Shown here: one piece after another, positions 25,845 to 34,015 of the stretch | How positions within the stretch are numbered: the stretch's first letter is position 1 | Layout of the letters: each line of letters starts with the position of its first letter | From: Bacteroidota bacterium | GTDB taxonomy: Bacteria > Bacteroidota > Bacteroidia > Chitinophagales > Chitinophagaceae | DNA length: 64,000 nt | Direction of reading: 5' to 3' | NCBI GenBank assembly: GCA_018267915.1 | Contig: JAFDXN010000060.1 | Coordinates: forward strand, 124,001-188,000 | Position numbers and translations under genes: made by a program | The notes under the pieces: model-generated | Seen by the model: only the letters and a program-made list of their open reading frames with translations | The model's database searches: none | What the model was told of the DNA's origin: nothing

Positions 25845-27011
25845 TTATTTGGAGATCTGCAATGGCTTCAGTTCCATTTGGGGCATGTTATGATGACTAT
25901 GCTTGCCGCCGCACCTATAGCGCAGGGTAGCGTTGATCTGGTAGTCGGCAAATGCAGCATCGCCATGTGCTTTGCCGGTAGGGTCTTGCCTGTCGGCGTA
26001 GCTCTTGGTGCGGTTCCTGTAAATAGCAACGGGAACACCCACCGTGATATCAAACTTCCTGTAGAAGAAGGCCAGTGCGGGATCGGCTGACACGATGTAG
26101 CCCGGCCTGCGGAAACCCCAACTGCTGCCGATCAGGTCTATTGCAGGAACGCCTTCAATGCGTCCGCCGAGGCTTGCAGCGATACCGGCTTTGTTGAAGA
26201 AAACCGATGCCCCCAGGCGCGCAGCAAACTGGTCGGCGATGGAGTAGTATTGTGTAATGCTGGGTGTAGTGCTTTTCGTTGTATTATTATGTGCTTGCGG
26301 CGTAAACATATAGAAACCGCTGAAGTAAAGACTCAACTTATTGCTGAGCTGCAAGTACGATTGGTTCTCAATTGTGAGGCCCCATCCGCCATCGCCCAGC
26401 TGGATCGACTGGTCCACAGGTTGCCGCACTGTGGAATCGCTTCCGTCGCTTTTCCTTTTATGAAAGTCGTCTTTAACATTAGAATTGCCGGTTGGCAGTT
26501 TAACACCCAAGCCCATTAAAGCGTTCCATTTCAGGTGTGGGCTGGCAGGGTCCATGATCCAGTAGTAGGCGGTAACACGCAGGTCGCCGATACCCATAGC
26601 TTGTGTATGGAAACGCAACTGGTCAGGATTTGTCTTTATTGAGTTGCCGTAATGTTCATACAGTGATGAACGGTCATAGCTGATCACAGGCAGGTTAACA
26701 GCCGCGCTAAATCGCCTGTTAATGCCATAACCGACTCCGAGATCCACCGAATGAGCTGTATTGATCACCTCAGTGCCCGCTGTGGCGCGCTGCTCCTGGT
26801 AAGAGTCGCCTACAAAATGGCGGTGCGATTGAAAATAACGGTATGCAGCAGTGAACTGGAACTGTCCTTCCTGCATGATCTGGGTGGACTCCAGGTTGCC
26901 GGGTTGTGTGCACCCCATTGGTCTTACAGCTACGCAACCTTGTCCATGTGCATTCATGCTAAAAAATGTAAGGCCTCCGGCCAATAATAAGAGGTAAAGA
27001 TTTCTGTTCAT
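25845..27011 (-). CDS. Outer-membrane beta-barrel protein of unknown function
   Basis: 388 residues with a Sec signal peptide (1-23, ending AHGQ). The mature N-terminus holds two Cys (GCVAVRPMGCTQPG). The rest alternates aromatic and polar residues in about 12-16 predicted strands (FQFTAAYRYFQSH, VDLGVGYGINRRFSAAVNLPV, LRVTAYYWIMDP, YLQLSNKLSLYFSGFYMF), typical of porin or MetA-like transporter barrels, and ends in INATLRYRCGGKHSHH. It lies directly upstream of, but terminated from, a NitT/TauT ABC operon, so it may be the outer-membrane channel for the same substrate. That link is inferred from position only. Confidence 0.65.
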   Translation of the reverse strand: MNRNLYLLLLAGGLTFFSMNAHGQGCVAVRPMGCTQPGNLESTQIMQEGQFQFTAAYRYFQSHRHFVGDSYQEQRATAGTEVINTAHSVDLGVGYGINRRFSAAVNLPVISYDRSSLYEHYGNSIKTNPDQLRFHTQAMGIGDLRVTAYYWIMDPASPHLKWNALMGLGVKLPTGNSNVKDDFHKRKSDGSDSTVRQPVDQSIQLGDGGWGLTIENQSYLQLSNKLSLYFSGFYMFTPQAHNNTTKSTTPSITQYYSIADQFAARLGASVFFNKAGIAASLGGRIEGVPAIDLIGSSWGFRRPGYIVSADPALAFFYRKFDITVGVPVAIYRNRTKSYADRQDPTGKAHGDAAFADYQINATLRYRCGGKHSHHNMPQMELKPLQISK

Positions 27012-27083
27012 CTTCGCGGTTTTGAAAAAAAAATAAAATACAGGTTAGGTTAAATTTACTATAAAATCAATAAGCTGTTTATT

Positions 27084-27122
27084 AAAAATGTCAAAGGCAC
27101 TCGTTAGAGTGCCTTTGACATT
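27084..27122 (-). terminator. Intrinsic terminator of the M4 protease gene
   Basis: A perfect 16-bp stem (27087-27102 with 27107-27122) and loop GTTA. On the minus strand the hairpin is followed by U residues from the A5 tract at 27084-27088. It lies 31 bases after the stop. Confidence 0.88.
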
Positions 27123-27153
27123 GATAGTCAGCCTGTTTTAGCTGAAATCTATT

Positions 27154-30100
27154 TTATTCCTTAGCCATCTTCTGGTTCATTACGCCTGCGGGTGTCACTA
27201 CCTGCAATATATAATTGCCATTGGCGAGATACCTGTTGCTTAGGTCTATCACAAATCCTTTTTGGCTTTGCGACAGTGTTCTTTCCTCATTGTACAACAC
27301 CTTCCCGGTAATATCCATTAACCTGACTGAGATCTTTGTATCCGTTGCGAAATTATACGAGATATCGATCTTATCGTGGAATGGATTATTCTCTACGTGA
27401 ATATTGCCGGCTGTATTGTTCACATCTTTAACAGCAACCGGTAAAGTAACCGGGCCGTCGATAAAGAAGTAACGTGAGAACCCGGTAAAGTTGCCGCTGA
27501 ACTGAGTGAATGACGTGAATGGTGTCACCGCCGGTGTTACGACTTGTGTATTGCCCTGGTTGATGCCTGCATCGGTAGCAGCATCGGTTTTCACGATCAG
27601 CAGGTTGGCCGCTGTTGCAGTGCTTAGTTCAGCATCAGTTAAGTACAGCATAGCTGTATAGGTGCTGTTCGTATTGGTCGATGCAGTAATGGCAAATTCT
27701 TTCTTCGACCTGTTCACTGGTGCAAATGCACCGAATGGCGTGAAGCCATTACCGGCAGCAGTTACGGATGCGTCAACACAGCCAAGGCTGTCAACCTGGT
27801 TTTTCATACCCGCGATCAATTGGCTGTCGGCTGTGGAGTAGAAGTACACTTCCTGTCCAGTCCTTACAGGCCATGGTCTGTTGCTCGATGCGCTTGTTTC
27901 TATTGCAGTTGGCGGAATTGTCTGCGAGAAGGTCATCACAGGTTTGGCATTCGACGTCTGGGTGCTGTTGTACGCCAGGCCGCAACCGTTCGCTGCTGCA
28001 TTCGAATTGGCATGATCGGTAACGTCATCTACTACCGTAAATCCATCTGTCCTGTCATTACCCGAGCCTGCAGTAGCATTGGTGAAACATATATTCATTA
28101 CCACATTGCTGGTACCATTCCACACAAAGTTCGTTGTAAAAGGAATAGTGTTGGTGCCCAGAACTGTAGTGAAATTATTGCTGTACACCTGCGTAAGCCC
28201 TGCAGTTACGAAGCCGGTGGTCAGGTCCTGCTGCGCAGTGTTGCCCATACTAACCGTATATCCGGTAAACGGAATTGTCGAGTTCTTCTGTGTAACATTG
28301 AAAGATACGGAGCTGATGGGTACGTTAGGCATTACGCCGGCCGCCGTCAATTCAGCTGCAGTAATGATGTACTGTGTTCTCGCCATTTTGTTGCTGCTGA
28401 AGAATGGCGAGGTCATATTGTTCGTCACCGTGTTCGGACCGGTAACCGTATAGGTGCCGCTCGAGCCTGATGTTGGAGGATTGTCATCATTCTTAATAAT
28501 GATATGTGCCGTGCTGGCGTTCAGAGCCAGTGTGGAAGTGCTGCCGTTTGCATGCAAAGTAAGGCCGAGCACAATGTCCCTGTCGTCAGCGATAGCGCCA
28601 TTATCAAACACCTTGATGCCAATGAATTGAGTGTCAGGAGTTACATTCGCTGCAAAGGTTACAGAGTCGTTGATGAAGGTATAATCCCTGCCATATACCG
28701 CACTGCCGCCTGTCTGGTTGGCGATCACTACGGGGTTACCACCGGTTGGCGGTAATCCAATAACCGCTACCGGGATGAATACTGTTACATAACCATTGCA
28801 AGTAGTAGTATTGGCCCATTCGTTAACGTTTGTTGTGTCGTGTGCGAAGCCCAGCTGCGGGGCACATGGTAGGTAATCCGGTCCAACGTTAACTGCGTAC
28901 CATGCCTGTGTCACGGTTTTCACTTGCTGCGAGCAGGCGCCGAACAATGTTGTTGCCGCTGCTATTGATGCGGTACGGCAATCAGTATATTGAGAGCTGT
29001 TCGTAAGTGAGAGCTCCGTCTGGTAAAGAATGTCGGCGCCATCGCTAAGGCCAATGCCCATCACACTATATGGATTGCCTATATCGTTGGTCCCGGTATC
29101 TCCGTGGCACACAGTATAATACCAGTGGTTTAACACGCCGCTGTTATTATGTACCCCGCACTCGTCATTTCCGCCATTGGGTGTGCATCCTATTACGTCA
29201 AACCAGTCGGTGCCAAGGTAAGTGCCGGGATTGCCGTACAGTGTAGGGTTAGCCATGCTGCGCAGTGGTGTTGCGCCTATCTCTTCGCCCATATCCCATG
29301 TCGACTTTGCTTGCGCGTCCACTTCATGCGGATCGCCCCAGTTCTCAATCGTAGCACCCCAGCAGTCACTGAAGCCTTCGTTCATCGCGCCCGATTCCAG
29401 TTGATAATCCAGGTTGCAGGTATATTCACACACGCCGTGGCCTATTTCATGCGCAGCAACGTCCAGAGATGTGAGGGGCGTAAAGCCGAAAGGCAAGCCC
29501 GAGCCGTCACCATAGGTCATTTCACTACCATCCCAGAAGGCGTTGTCGTAGCTGTTGCTATAGTGCACATAACTCATTAGGATACTGTTATTGTTGTCGT
29601 AACTCAGCCTGTTTTGTACGTTTTTCCAGTAGTCGTAGATCACTTGTGTGGCCCAGTGCGCGTCGCGCTCCGGCTTGTTGCTGCCTGTCCATGTGGTGGT
29701 AGCGTTGGTGAATTCAGTGGCCCCGGCGTAGTTGGTACCATTATTCAGGTTCAGTGTGTGTATGCCATTGCCCCTGGTTGAGTCGTACAACTTATAGTTG
29801 CCACCGGTAAAGGCTGTTGACATCGGCACAGTGCCGCTATACATCGATACGCCCGTGGCAGCCGTGTGTTTGATAAGCGGATTATCATATAATACCTTAC
29901 CCGTTGCGGCATCTATATAGATAAGAAACCTGCCCTGCGGTTGCATGGCATATATATCAAAGCCATAGGCCAGGTGCAGCTTGCCGTCACCTTTGCCCTC
30001 GGAGCAGTCTTCTATCCATACCAATTTGGCACTCGGCAGGTAACTGGTGTCGGGTTTGTTATACCTCGTCTTTATCAGTTGTTCCATGCCCGCATCCTGC

Positions 30101-30576
30101 CACATGTATTTCTTAGCGTCCACTTTGTCGAGTGCATAATTGAATGCAGCGCCCGGTGTCAGGGAAGGCTGTGTTGAAAGGCCACCGTCTGTTTTATAGA
30201 AGTTGCCCATCATATACTTGACGATACCGTCTTTCGAGATAATGGCGAAGTTGCCCCTTTCGATCTTAATGCCTTTGTAATACTGGTCGTAACGCTGCGT
30301 GAGCACGCCCAGCCTTGTAGTTGTGCTACTTGCCAAAACCATTTTATCGGTTTCCTTATTGATCGGCAGGTATTTTTGAAAGATGGCCTGGGCGTCTGTA
30401 TTATGCAGTTCAGCATACTCTGCAAAGCGGATCGCTTTGGGCGTATTATCGCGGGAATTCCTCTCGATCGCGATTACGTTCACATCGCGCTGCTGCGCCA
30501 GGGCAGCGACCGTAAGTGTGCAAAAAACTAATGAAGCAGGAAGCAACCTGCTCCAGAACCTGGTAGAAATACTCAT
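27154..30576 (-). CDS. Secreted M4 (thermolysin-type) metalloprotease with T9SS sorting domain
   Basis: 1140 residues. Order: signal peptide (1-28); FTP/PepSY-type propeptide (~30-235) with YDQYYKGIKIERG; M4 catalytic domain (~240-570) with zinc motif HEIGH (His376, Glu377, His380), third ligand Glu400 in GAMNEGFSD and the catalytic His476 in GVHNNSG; a Calx-beta-like domain (~585-700, ending IIIKNDDNPP); a beta-rich region (~705-880); and a C-terminal type A sorting domain (~1065-1140, ending QKMAKE). It should be exported through the type IX system and activated by propeptide cleavage to degrade extracellular protein. All active-site residues are intact. It is a single gene with a terminator. 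Confidence 0.92.
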   Translation of the reverse strand: MSISTRFWSRLLPASLVFCTLTVAALAQQRDVNVIAIERNSRDNTPKAIRFAEYAELHNTDAQAIFQKYLPINKETDKMVLASSTTTRLGVLTQRYDQYYKGIKIERGNFAIISKDGIVKYMMGNFYKTDGGLSTQPSLTPGAAFNYALDKVDAKKYMWQDAGMEQLIKTRYNKPDTSYLPSAKLVWIEDCSEGKGDGKLHLAYGFDIYAMQPQGRFLIYIDAATGKVLYDNPLIKHTAATGVSMYSGTVPMSTAFTGGNYKLYDSTRGNGIHTLNLNNGTNYAGATEFTNATTTWTGSNKPERDAHWATQVIYDYWKNVQNRLSYDNNNSILMSYVHYSNSYDNAFWDGSEMTYGDGSGLPFGFTPLTSLDVAAHEIGHGVCEYTCNLDYQLESGAMNEGFSDCWGATIENWGDPHEVDAQAKSTWDMGEEIGATPLRSMANPTLYGNPGTYLGTDWFDVIGCTPNGGNDECGVHNNSGVLNHWYYTVCHGDTGTNDIGNPYSVMGIGLSDGADILYQTELSLTNSSQYTDCRTASIAAATTLFGACSQQVKTVTQAWYAVNVGPDYLPCAPQLGFAHDTTNVNEWANTTTCNGYVTVFIPVAVIGLPPTGGNPVVIANQTGGSAVYGRDYTFINDSVTFAANVTPDTQFIGIKVFDNGAIADDRDIVLGLTLHANGSTSTLALNASTAHIIIKNDDNPPTSGSSGTYTVTGPNTVTNNMTSPFFSSNKMARTQYIITAAELTAAGVMPNVPISSVSFNVTQKNSTIPFTGYTVSMGNTAQQDLTTGFVTAGLTQVYSNNFTTVLGTNTIPFTTNFVWNGTSNVVMNICFTNATAGSGNDRTDGFTVVDDVTDHANSNAAANGCGLAYNSTQTSNAKPVMTFSQTIPPTAIETSASSNRPWPVRTGQEVYFYSTADSQLIAGMKNQVDSLGCVDASVTAAGNGFTPFGAFAPVNRSKKEFAITASTNTNSTYTAMLYLTDAELSTATAANLLIVKTDAATDAGINQGNTQVVTPAVTPFTSFTQFSGNFTGFSRYFFIDGPVTLPVAVKDVNNTAGNIHVENNPFHDKIDISYNFATDTKISVRLMDITGKVLYNEERTLSQSQKGFVIDLSNRYLANGNYILQVVTPAGVMNQKMAKE

Positions 30577-30605
30577 AAATAAATATTAGCTGGATATTTG
30601 ATTTT

Positions 30606-30613
30606 TAAAGGTA
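30606..30613 (-). promoter_or_regulatory. -7-like element of the M4 protease gene
   Basis: On the minus strand TACCTTTA, one mismatch (last base) from TAnnTTTG, about 30 bases before the ATG at 30576. The same TAnnTTTA form is seen before the two T9SS genes at 59694 and 61934. Confidence 0.4.
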
Positions 30614-30780
30614 TATTTTTTTCCTGTTCAAACTGTTGTAATGATTCGTTTTTTTAACATATAGTTAATTGAAATAGCATCGATTTGTGGCGTATTTGCT
30701 GTTTCTGTCGGTGAATAACTAACCGGGTTAGCTACAAAACTTAAAGACAGTTAAAAAGTGAAATAGGTTAGGGGAAAATG

Positions 30781-30808
30781 TTTGCTTTCGGCTCGTTTTT
30801 TATTTTCG
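30781..30808 (+). promoter_or_regulatory. Possible promoter of the TfoX-like gene
   Basis: TTTG (30781-30784), a 16-base spacer, then TATTTTCG (30801-30808), one mismatch from the -7 consensus. It lies inside the longer frame that begins at 30778 and so favours the ATG at 30826. Confidence 0.4.
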
Positions 30809-30825
30809 GGATACAATTAATTGAC

Positions 30826-31161
30826 ATGACACAAGCAGAGACTTTATATCACGAAATAGCAGCTGGTATTCCCGACGCCAAAGAGAGCAAGATGTTCGGC
30901 GCGCTATGCATCAAAGCACCCAACGGGAAAGCCGCGGTTATGTTTTGGAAGGAGTGCATGATCTTTAAGTTGACAGACAAAGACGAGGCAGAGGCGATGA
31001 AGCTGAAGGGCGCAAAGACCTTCGCTCCTATGGATGGCAGAGAAATGAAAGGTTGGACACAGCTGTCATACGATCACGCGGCGAAATGGCCTGACCTGGC
31101 CAAGAGGGCATTCGACTATGTAAAAAAGCTCGAAGAAAATAAACCGAAGACAGCGAAATAG
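30826..31161 (+). CDS. Small TfoX N-terminal-like / YjbR-like protein
   Basis: 111 residues from the ATG at 30826; a frame from 30778 adds 16 hydrophobic residues overlapping a probable promoter. The core KMFGALCIKAPNGKAAVMFWKECMIFKLTD resembles the TfoX N-terminal fold (M-F-G-x-x-x-I ... GK-x-x-x-x-x). The rest (MDGREMKGWTQLSYDHAAKWPDLAKRAFDYVKKL) is helical and highly charged. No activity is known for such stand-alone proteins. It is cytoplasmic and converges on the sigma factor gene with only one base between stops. Confidence 0.65.
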   Translation: MTQAETLYHEIAAGIPDAKESKMFGALCIKAPNGKAAVMFWKECMIFKLTDKDEAEAMKLKGAKTFAPMDGREMKGWTQLSYDHAAKWPDLAKRAFDYVKKLEENKPKTAK

Positions 31162-31162
31162 A

Positions 31163-32443
31163 TCACTTCTTCGCGTCGTTGAGTTTTTGCTGTATGAATT
31201 TCCGCTCTGCTGATGAGACAGCCATTTGCATAGCTTTCTCATAATGACTTATGGCACTTTCCTTCTTTCCCGTTTGCGACAGCAGTTCTCCCAATATTGC
31301 GTGCAGTAAATAATAATTTTGCAGGAAATCGATACCCGGAATTTTTTTTATTTCATCGAGCGCCGCCTGTGGCCCTTCAAGTTCCTTCACTGCTATCGCC
31401 CTGTTTAGCAGTACCACCGGCGTGGGCATCAACCTGGTGAGCAGATCGTAATAATATAGAATACTTCTCCAGTCAGTCTCTTCATAGCTTGCTGCTTTGC
31501 AGTGCTCATAAGCTATTGCTGCCTCGATATGATACCTGCTGATATTTTCCCCGGTAGCAGCGCGCTCCAGGTGCCAGACCCCCTTTTCGATGAGCTCCCT
31601 GTCCCATAAGCTCCTGTCCTGGTATTGCATCAGTTGAAGGTCGCCTTGTTTGTCTACCCGGCTCGCCAACCTTGCCGTATGAAAGCATAGTAACGCAAGC
31701 AAGGCATTGGTTTGAGGCAGGCTGGTAGCCACATGTTCGGTAAGCAGGCTGCAGAGCCTGATACAGTCTTGCGCAAGATCGTCTCTCGTCAGGCTATCCT
31801 GGTACGAGGTGCTGTGCGCTTCGTTGAAAAGGAGGTAGATCGTTTCCAGCACATTGTCGAGTCTTTGAAGTAGTGCTGTACCCCCCGGTATTTCGAGCGT
31901 TGCGTTATTGTCTCTGAATGCCAGGCGCGCGCGGTAGAGCCGCTTCTCGATTGCTTCGGGCTTAACAATAAAGGCTCTGGCTATTTGCGCTACGGTAAGG
32001 CCGCTAAGTGTTTTCAGGATAAGGGCTATCTGTCCCTCTCTTCCGATACTCGGATGGCAGCAGGCAAACATCATCCGTAACTGATCATCCCTTATCTCTG
32101 TCTCCCTAAAGCAGTCGTTCAAAGTTGTTGCCGCGGTGTATTCTGAATCGAGCAATGTGTTAATGTCAGTAGCAAAGGTTTGCTGCCTCCTGTTCTTGCG
32201 AACGATGTCGATAGCGCGGTTTCGTGTTGCACGGTAAAGCCATGCTCTCGGATTGTCGGGTAGGCCATGTTCCTGCCAGTTCTCGATAGCTTTTAGCAGC
32301 ACGTCCTGCACAGCGTCTTCGGCCATCACAAGGTTGTGCGGACCGAAGATGCGGGTAAGCACAGAAACGAGCTTGCCCGACTCTGCCCGGGTGACCGTCG
32401 CTATAGTTTGTAGTACGTGATCGTTATGAGCAGTGTTGGGCAA
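31163..32443 (-). CDS. ECF sigma factor, ECF42 type, with C-terminal TPR-like domain
   Basis: 426 residues, about twice the length of ordinary ECF sigma factors. Region 2 (residues ~18-80: VMAEDAVQDVLLKAIENW, NPRAWLYRATRNRAIDIVRK) and region 4 (~115-175: RDDQLRMMFACCHPSIG, LTVAQIARAFIVKPEAIEKRLYRAR) are followed by a helical DUF6596/TPR-like domain of ~240 residues that is essential in the ECF42 group. No anti-sigma factor is adjacent. The start must be TTG at 32443, since the frame is closed upstream by a TAG with no other start. The YCII/DGPF gene lies 19 bases upstream on the same strand, the standard ECF42 partner. Confidence 0.9.
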   Translation of the reverse strand: MPNTAHNDHVLQTIATVTRAESGKLVSVLTRIFGPHNLVMAEDAVQDVLLKAIENWQEHGLPDNPRAWLYRATRNRAIDIVRKNRRQQTFATDINTLLDSEYTAATTLNDCFRETEIRDDQLRMMFACCHPSIGREGQIALILKTLSGLTVAQIARAFIVKPEAIEKRLYRARLAFRDNNATLEIPGGTALLQRLDNVLETIYLLFNEAHSTSYQDSLTRDDLAQDCIRLCSLLTEHVATSLPQTNALLALLCFHTARLASRVDKQGDLQLMQYQDRSLWDRELIEKGVWHLERAATGENISRYHIEAAIAYEHCKAASYEETDWRSILYYYDLLTRLMPTPVVLLNRAIAVKELEGPQAALDEIKKIPGIDFLQNYYLLHAILGELLSQTGKKESAISHYEKAMQMAVSSAERKFIQQKLNDAKK

Positions 32444-32462
32444 GCTGTTCTTTTTTGCAAAA

Positions 32463-32807
32463 TTACATATCCATTTTGGCTACCTCGCATACTTCCACGG
32501 TGCCCTTGTCTTCAAATATTGGGCAGGCTTTCGACAGGCTTACTGCTTCATCGTAATTCGCAGCGTTTACCAGCAGGTAACCGTTTACCACTTCCTTGCC
32601 TTCAGCGAAGGGTGCATCGGTGATGTGGCTTGCACTGCTCAACACACGGCCCTCAGCCATCAGTGGTTGACCGCCGATAAATTTGCCTTGCTGGGCGATC
32701 CCTCCTATCCAGTTCTTCCAGCTTTCCATGTTCTTTGACATCTCTTCCGGTGTGCGCACTGCGTCATCACCTGCTGCGCTCCTGAATACTAATAAATACT
32801 CTTTCAT
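32463..32807 (-). CDS. YCII/DGPF-domain protein, partner of the ECF42 sigma factor
   Basis: 114 residues from the ATG at 32807 (the longer frame to 32963 reads through non-coding sequence). It begins MKEYLLVFRSA and contains the family's central motif as ITDAPFAEGKEVVNGY, where most members have D-G-P-F and this one has D-A-P-F. It ends in a beta-strand plus CPIFEDKGTVEVCEV. DGPF proteins are the usual targets and neighbours of ECF42 sigma factors; their chemistry is unknown, though related YCII proteins are small-molecule dehydrochlorinases or muconolactone-isomerase-like. It is first in a two-gene operon with the sigma factor. Confidence 0.88.
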   Translation of the reverse strand: MKEYLLVFRSAAGDDAVRTPEEMSKNMESWKNWIGGIAQQGKFIGGQPLMAEGRVLSSASHITDAPFAEGKEVVNGYLLVNAANYDEAVSLSKACPIFEDKGTVEVCEVAKMDM

Positions 32808-32869
32808 GTTCCTGGTTTTTTTAAAGTTAATGAATGTTTTAAAGCTGTTTTTGTTGCTTTTCCTATTAT

Positions 32870-32896
32870 GACGTTCCCCTTTCCAATAACCGGACA
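32870..32896 (-). promoter_or_regulatory. Candidate ECF42-dependent promoter
   Basis: On the minus strand TGTCCG, a 17-base spacer, then CGTC, about 63 bases before the DGPF start codon. ECF42 promoters studied in Streptomyces have TGTCGA at -35 and CGA/TC at -10. The -10 agrees fully and the -35 in four of six bases, which suggests self-activation. Confidence 0.45.
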
Positions 32897-32974
32897 AGTC
32901 CATGAAATTTTTTTTCAGATCCTGTGGTACAATTTTTAACTTCCGTAAGTGCTTAATAGCCAAAGTGTCTTTTA

Positions 32975-34015
32975 ATGATCACCTTTAACGATAATGGTAT
33001 CTACTGCGCCAGGGCCGGGGTTTACATTGATCCCTGGAAGCCCGTCGACAGGGCGATCATCACCCATGCCCACTCCGACCACGCCCGCTGGGGCATGAAG
33101 CACTACCTGGCCCACCACCTTTCTGTGCCTGTCATGAAATACCGTCTGGGTAGTGATATAAGCGTGCAAGCCCTGGGTTACGGAGAAGTGATTGAGATGA
33201 ACGGAGTGAAAATATCCTTGCATCCCGCCGGCCATATCTGGGGCTCAGCGCAGGTAAGACTGGAATGCAATGGCGAAATATGGGTAGTAAGCGGCGATTA
33301 TAAAATAGCCGATGATGGTATATCTCAGGCTTTCGAACCTGTGCCTTGTCAGCATTTCATCACGGAGAGCACTTTCGGCTTACCTATATATAATTTTCCG
33401 GCGCACCAATCGGTGCATGATGATATAAATAACTGGTGGCGCCAAAACCAGGCTGAGGGGAAAAACTCCGTGCTCTTTGCCTATGCACTCGGAAAAGCCC
33501 AGCGGGTGATCAGCCACCTTGATCCCTCTATAGGTAAGATATTCACCCATGGTGCTGTAGATAATGTAAACAAGCTATACATAGAAAATGACGGATACTT
33601 GCCGGCAACACAACGTATCGATGCAACCGTTGATAAGAAAGATATACAGGGCGCTATGATCATAGCGCCACCTTCGGCTTCCAATAGTCCCTGGCTTCGT
33701 CGTTTTGAACCTTACAAGCTGGGTGTCTGTTCAGGTTGGATGCAATTGCGCGGCACCCGCCGAAGGCAAGGGGCCGACCGTGGCTTTGTACTCTCTGACC
33801 ATGCCGACTGGGGCCAACTGAACGTGGCTGTGAAAGAGACAGGCGCGTCACATATATATGTGACGCATGGATACAAGTCTCATTTCGCGCGCTGGTTAAC
33901 TGACGCCTATCATTTAAATGCGCGTGAAGTAGAAACGTTATATACCGGCGAGCAGGCCGATGATACCTTAGATTTAGAACAGGCAGACAATAAAAGCGAT
34001 GAGAGCATTCAGTAA
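32975..34015 (+). CDS. Ligase-associated DNA exonuclease (MBL/beta-CASP type)
   Basis: 346 residues, cytoplasmic. First gene of the four-gene ligase-associated repair operon. It has a metallo-beta-lactamase core with THAHSDHARWG (H-x-H-x-D-H, residues ~30-40), HPAGHIWGSAQV, VVSGDYK and a C-terminal VTHGYKSHFARWL, and resembles SNM1/Pso2 and mRNA 3'-end nucleases. Orthologues in Pseudomonas are described as DNA exonucleases. Its 3' end overlaps the ligase start by 17 bases, so translation is probably coupled. Its likely task is trimming DNA ends before ligation. Confidence 0.9.
   Translation: MITFNDNGIYCARAGVYIDPWKPVDRAIITHAHSDHARWGMKHYLAHHLSVPVMKYRLGSDISVQALGYGEVIEMNGVKISLHPAGHIWGSAQVRLECNGEIWVVSGDYKIADDGISQAFEPVPCQHFITESTFGLPIYNFPAHQSVHDDINNWWRQNQAEGKNSVLFAYALGKAQRVISHLDPSIGKIFTHGAVDNVNKLYIENDGYLPATQRIDATVDKKDIQGAMIIAPPSASNSPWLRRFEPYKLGVCSGWMQLRGTRRRQGADRGFVLSDHADWGQLNVAVKETGASHIYVTHGYKSHFARWLTDAYHLNAREVETLYTGEQADDTLDLEQADNKSDESIQ

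Noticed and set aside
27820..28470. A 216-residue + strand ORF
   Set aside because: It is antisense to the M4 protease C-terminal beta region and has no recognisable domain.
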